7,592 bases of DNA, taken from contig JAKAPO010000112.1 of the NCBI GenBank assembly GCA_021807065.1, positions 1 through 7,592 on the forward strand. The letters run 5' to 3'. This stretch comes from a bacterium (GTDB lineage: Bacteria > Vulcanimicrobiota > Vulcanimicrobiia > Vulcanimicrobiales > Vulcanimicrobiaceae). Below the pieces are notes generated by a model, which saw only the letters and a list, made by a program, of their open reading frames with translations, was not told the DNA's origin and did not search any database. A program made the position numbers and the translations under genes. Numbering within the stretch: the stretch's first letter is position 1; each line of letters opens with the position of its first letter. Positions 6,672 through 7,592 of the stretch are shown in pieces.

Positions 6672-6864
6672 TGTGCGGGGCCGCGCGCTAGGTCGCCCCT
6701 TGCTTCAAGCCGCCTGGCCCGGTCCCCGGGGGACACCCAAAAGCGGCCAGCTGTGAGACTGTAGTGCAGCGACGAGCGCCGTGCGGGCGCATGTGTCAGC
6801 GGCGTGGCGAATCGCTAACATGACCGACGCGGAATGGTTGTAAGACGCCTCGTTAGCCTGAACG
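6672..6864. other. Spacer between gtrA and the IS1182 transposase gene
   Basis: The two flanking genes converge here. The spacer contains a short GC-rich palindrome, GTCCCCGGGGGAC near 6723-6735, with no T-tract on either side, so a factor-independent terminator is not supported. The right end of the IS1182-type element should fall here, beyond its stop at 6865, but I could not identify its terminal repeat. Confidence 0.4.
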
Positions 6865-7592
6865 TTAGCGCCGTGGCTGACCGTGTTCCGCTGAAATTAC
6901 GAGTAACTTTTTGCGTTTTGCGGTGTGTAACTTGCAAAGGTTATGCGCGGTGGCCATCAACTTCCACTCGCTCGAACAGGCCGTCATGCCGCGCCGCATG
7001 AAGCGCCGGCCACGACGGCATTCCTTGATGTGACCGAACACCGGCTCCACGATCACCCCACGGCGAGCGTAGGTTTCGCGCCCGTCCTTGGTTCGCAGGC
7101 GCCGTTCCACGCGCTCGCGTGGTGTCGCGCGTTCCGCAATCCGCCCACGTGGTGAACCTTGTGCTTCGAACGCTTCCCGCGCGCGATGGCGATTGCGCGT
7201 CGCGATGAGGAGGTCGTGCTCGAAGGCAATCTCGCCCGTCGCATTCTCTTCGCTCCAGTATCCGGCATCGGCAAGAACCGTTCCGACCACGGCGAGGCGG
7301 CTGAGCGCATCCAGGTTCGCATCGGCCGCTTTAAGCATCGGTTCCAACTGGTTGACGTCGTTGGCTTGCTGGGTGATCTCCGCGCTAAGGATCACCTGAT
7401 CTTCGCTGACCACCGCTTGCGCATTGTAGCCTTGAAGAAAGCCGCGACGGTCTTTCATGATGCGGCTTTCGGGGTCGGTGAGGTTGACGTTCTGCTTTTC
7501 GTCAACAGGCGGTGGTTGCGGCTTGCGACCACGCAACCGCTTTCCGTTCTCTTCCTCTTTCCGCTCGCGCTCGGCAAGGTGGTCGGCAAATT
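6865..7592 (-). CDS. IS1182-family transposase (partial, N-terminus off right edge)
   Basis: The minus-strand frame is open from the right edge of the window to a TAA at 6865-6867, about 242 residues. It matches the C-terminal half of IS1182-family DDE transposases. The signatures are RGRKPQPPP, VNLTDPESRIMKDRRGFLQG, YNAQAVVSEDQVILSAEI, the second catalytic Asp in LADAGYWSEEN, VEPVFGHIKECR with the catalytic Glu, and the tail SSEWKLMATAHNLCKLH. The frame continues upstream past the TTG at 7536 (ADHLAERERKEEENGKR), so that codon is not the start; the N-terminal domain with the first Asp lies outside. No frameshift is seen in the visible part, so this copy may be younger than the IS66 and IS5 relics. 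Confidence 0.88.
   Translation of the reverse strand, partial: FADHLAERERKEEENGKRLRGRKPQPPPVDEKQNVNLTDPESRIMKDRRGFLQGYNAQAVVSEDQVILSAEITQQANDVNQLEPMLKAADANLDALSRLAVVGTVLADAGYWSEENATGEIAFEHDLLIATRNRHRAREAFEAQGSPRGRIAERATPRERVERRLRTKDGRETYARRGVIVEPVFGHIKECRRGRRFMRRGMTACSSEWKLMATAHNLCKLHTAKRKKLLVISAEHGQPRR

Noticed and set aside
6723..6735. GC palindrome as a terminator after gtrA
   Set aside because: There is no T-tract on either strand and the loop would be too small for a full-length stem; not convincing.
1..7592. tRNA, rRNA, CRISPR, riboswitch or phage modules
   Set aside because: No cloverleaf, regularly spaced repeat, known aptamer pattern or phage gene was seen when reading either strand.

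Overview
The window reads as an accessory, insertion-sequence-rich piece of a proteobacterial chromosome, fairly GC-rich and perhaps Burkholderiales-like. The assignment to a group is inference from base composition and IS types only. The working genes belong to a cell-surface polysaccharide pathway. They lie among the remains of at least four mobile elements.

Layout, left to right. (1) Positions 1-1391, minus strand: a large polytopic membrane glycosyltransferase of GT-C type, running off the left edge. It starts at a TTG preceded by a strong AGGAGG ribosome binding site. (2) Positions 1434-1565, plus strand: the N-terminal stub of a second, divergently oriented copy of the same kind of gene, cut off after its first transmembrane helix. 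(3) About 1566-2393: a decayed IS66-family element holding tnpA and tnpB only. Both are frameshifted, the tnpB end is missing and tnpC is gone. (4) About 2394-2604: the 3' end of what looks like a group II intron, with a recognisable domain V hairpin. (5) About 2605-3144: no gene recognised. (6) 3145-4311: a WecE/RffA-type dTDP-4-keto-6-deoxyglucose aminotransferase. (7) 4333-5352: a GtrB/ArnC-type polyprenyl-phosphate glycosyltransferase. (8) About 5375-6176: a decayed IS5-family transposase relic. (9) 6261-6671: a GtrA-type small membrane protein. (10) 6865-7592, minus strand: the C-terminal part of an IS1182-family transposase running off the right edge.

How the genes fit together (inference from families). 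The aminotransferase would make dTDP-4-amino-4,6-dideoxygalactose (dTDP-Fuc4N). The GtrB-like enzyme would load a sugar, plausibly this one, on undecaprenyl phosphate at the cytoplasmic face. GtrA would help the lipid-linked sugar cross the membrane. A GT-C enzyme would transfer it in the periplasm to O-antigen, lipid A or another glycan. The layout resembles the ArnB-ArnC-ArnT logic of L-Ara4N modification combined with the gtrA/gtrB logic of O-antigen serotype conversion. The plus-strand order GT-C stub, wecE, gtrB, gtrA suggests that one operon was broken by IS insertion and deletion, leaving the divergent GT-C gene as the visible candidate final transferase.

I see no tRNA, rRNA, CRISPR array or phage module, and no wholly unknown system. 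The most interesting items are the lipid-linked aminosugar cassette, the truncated divergent paralogue and the group II intron relic.
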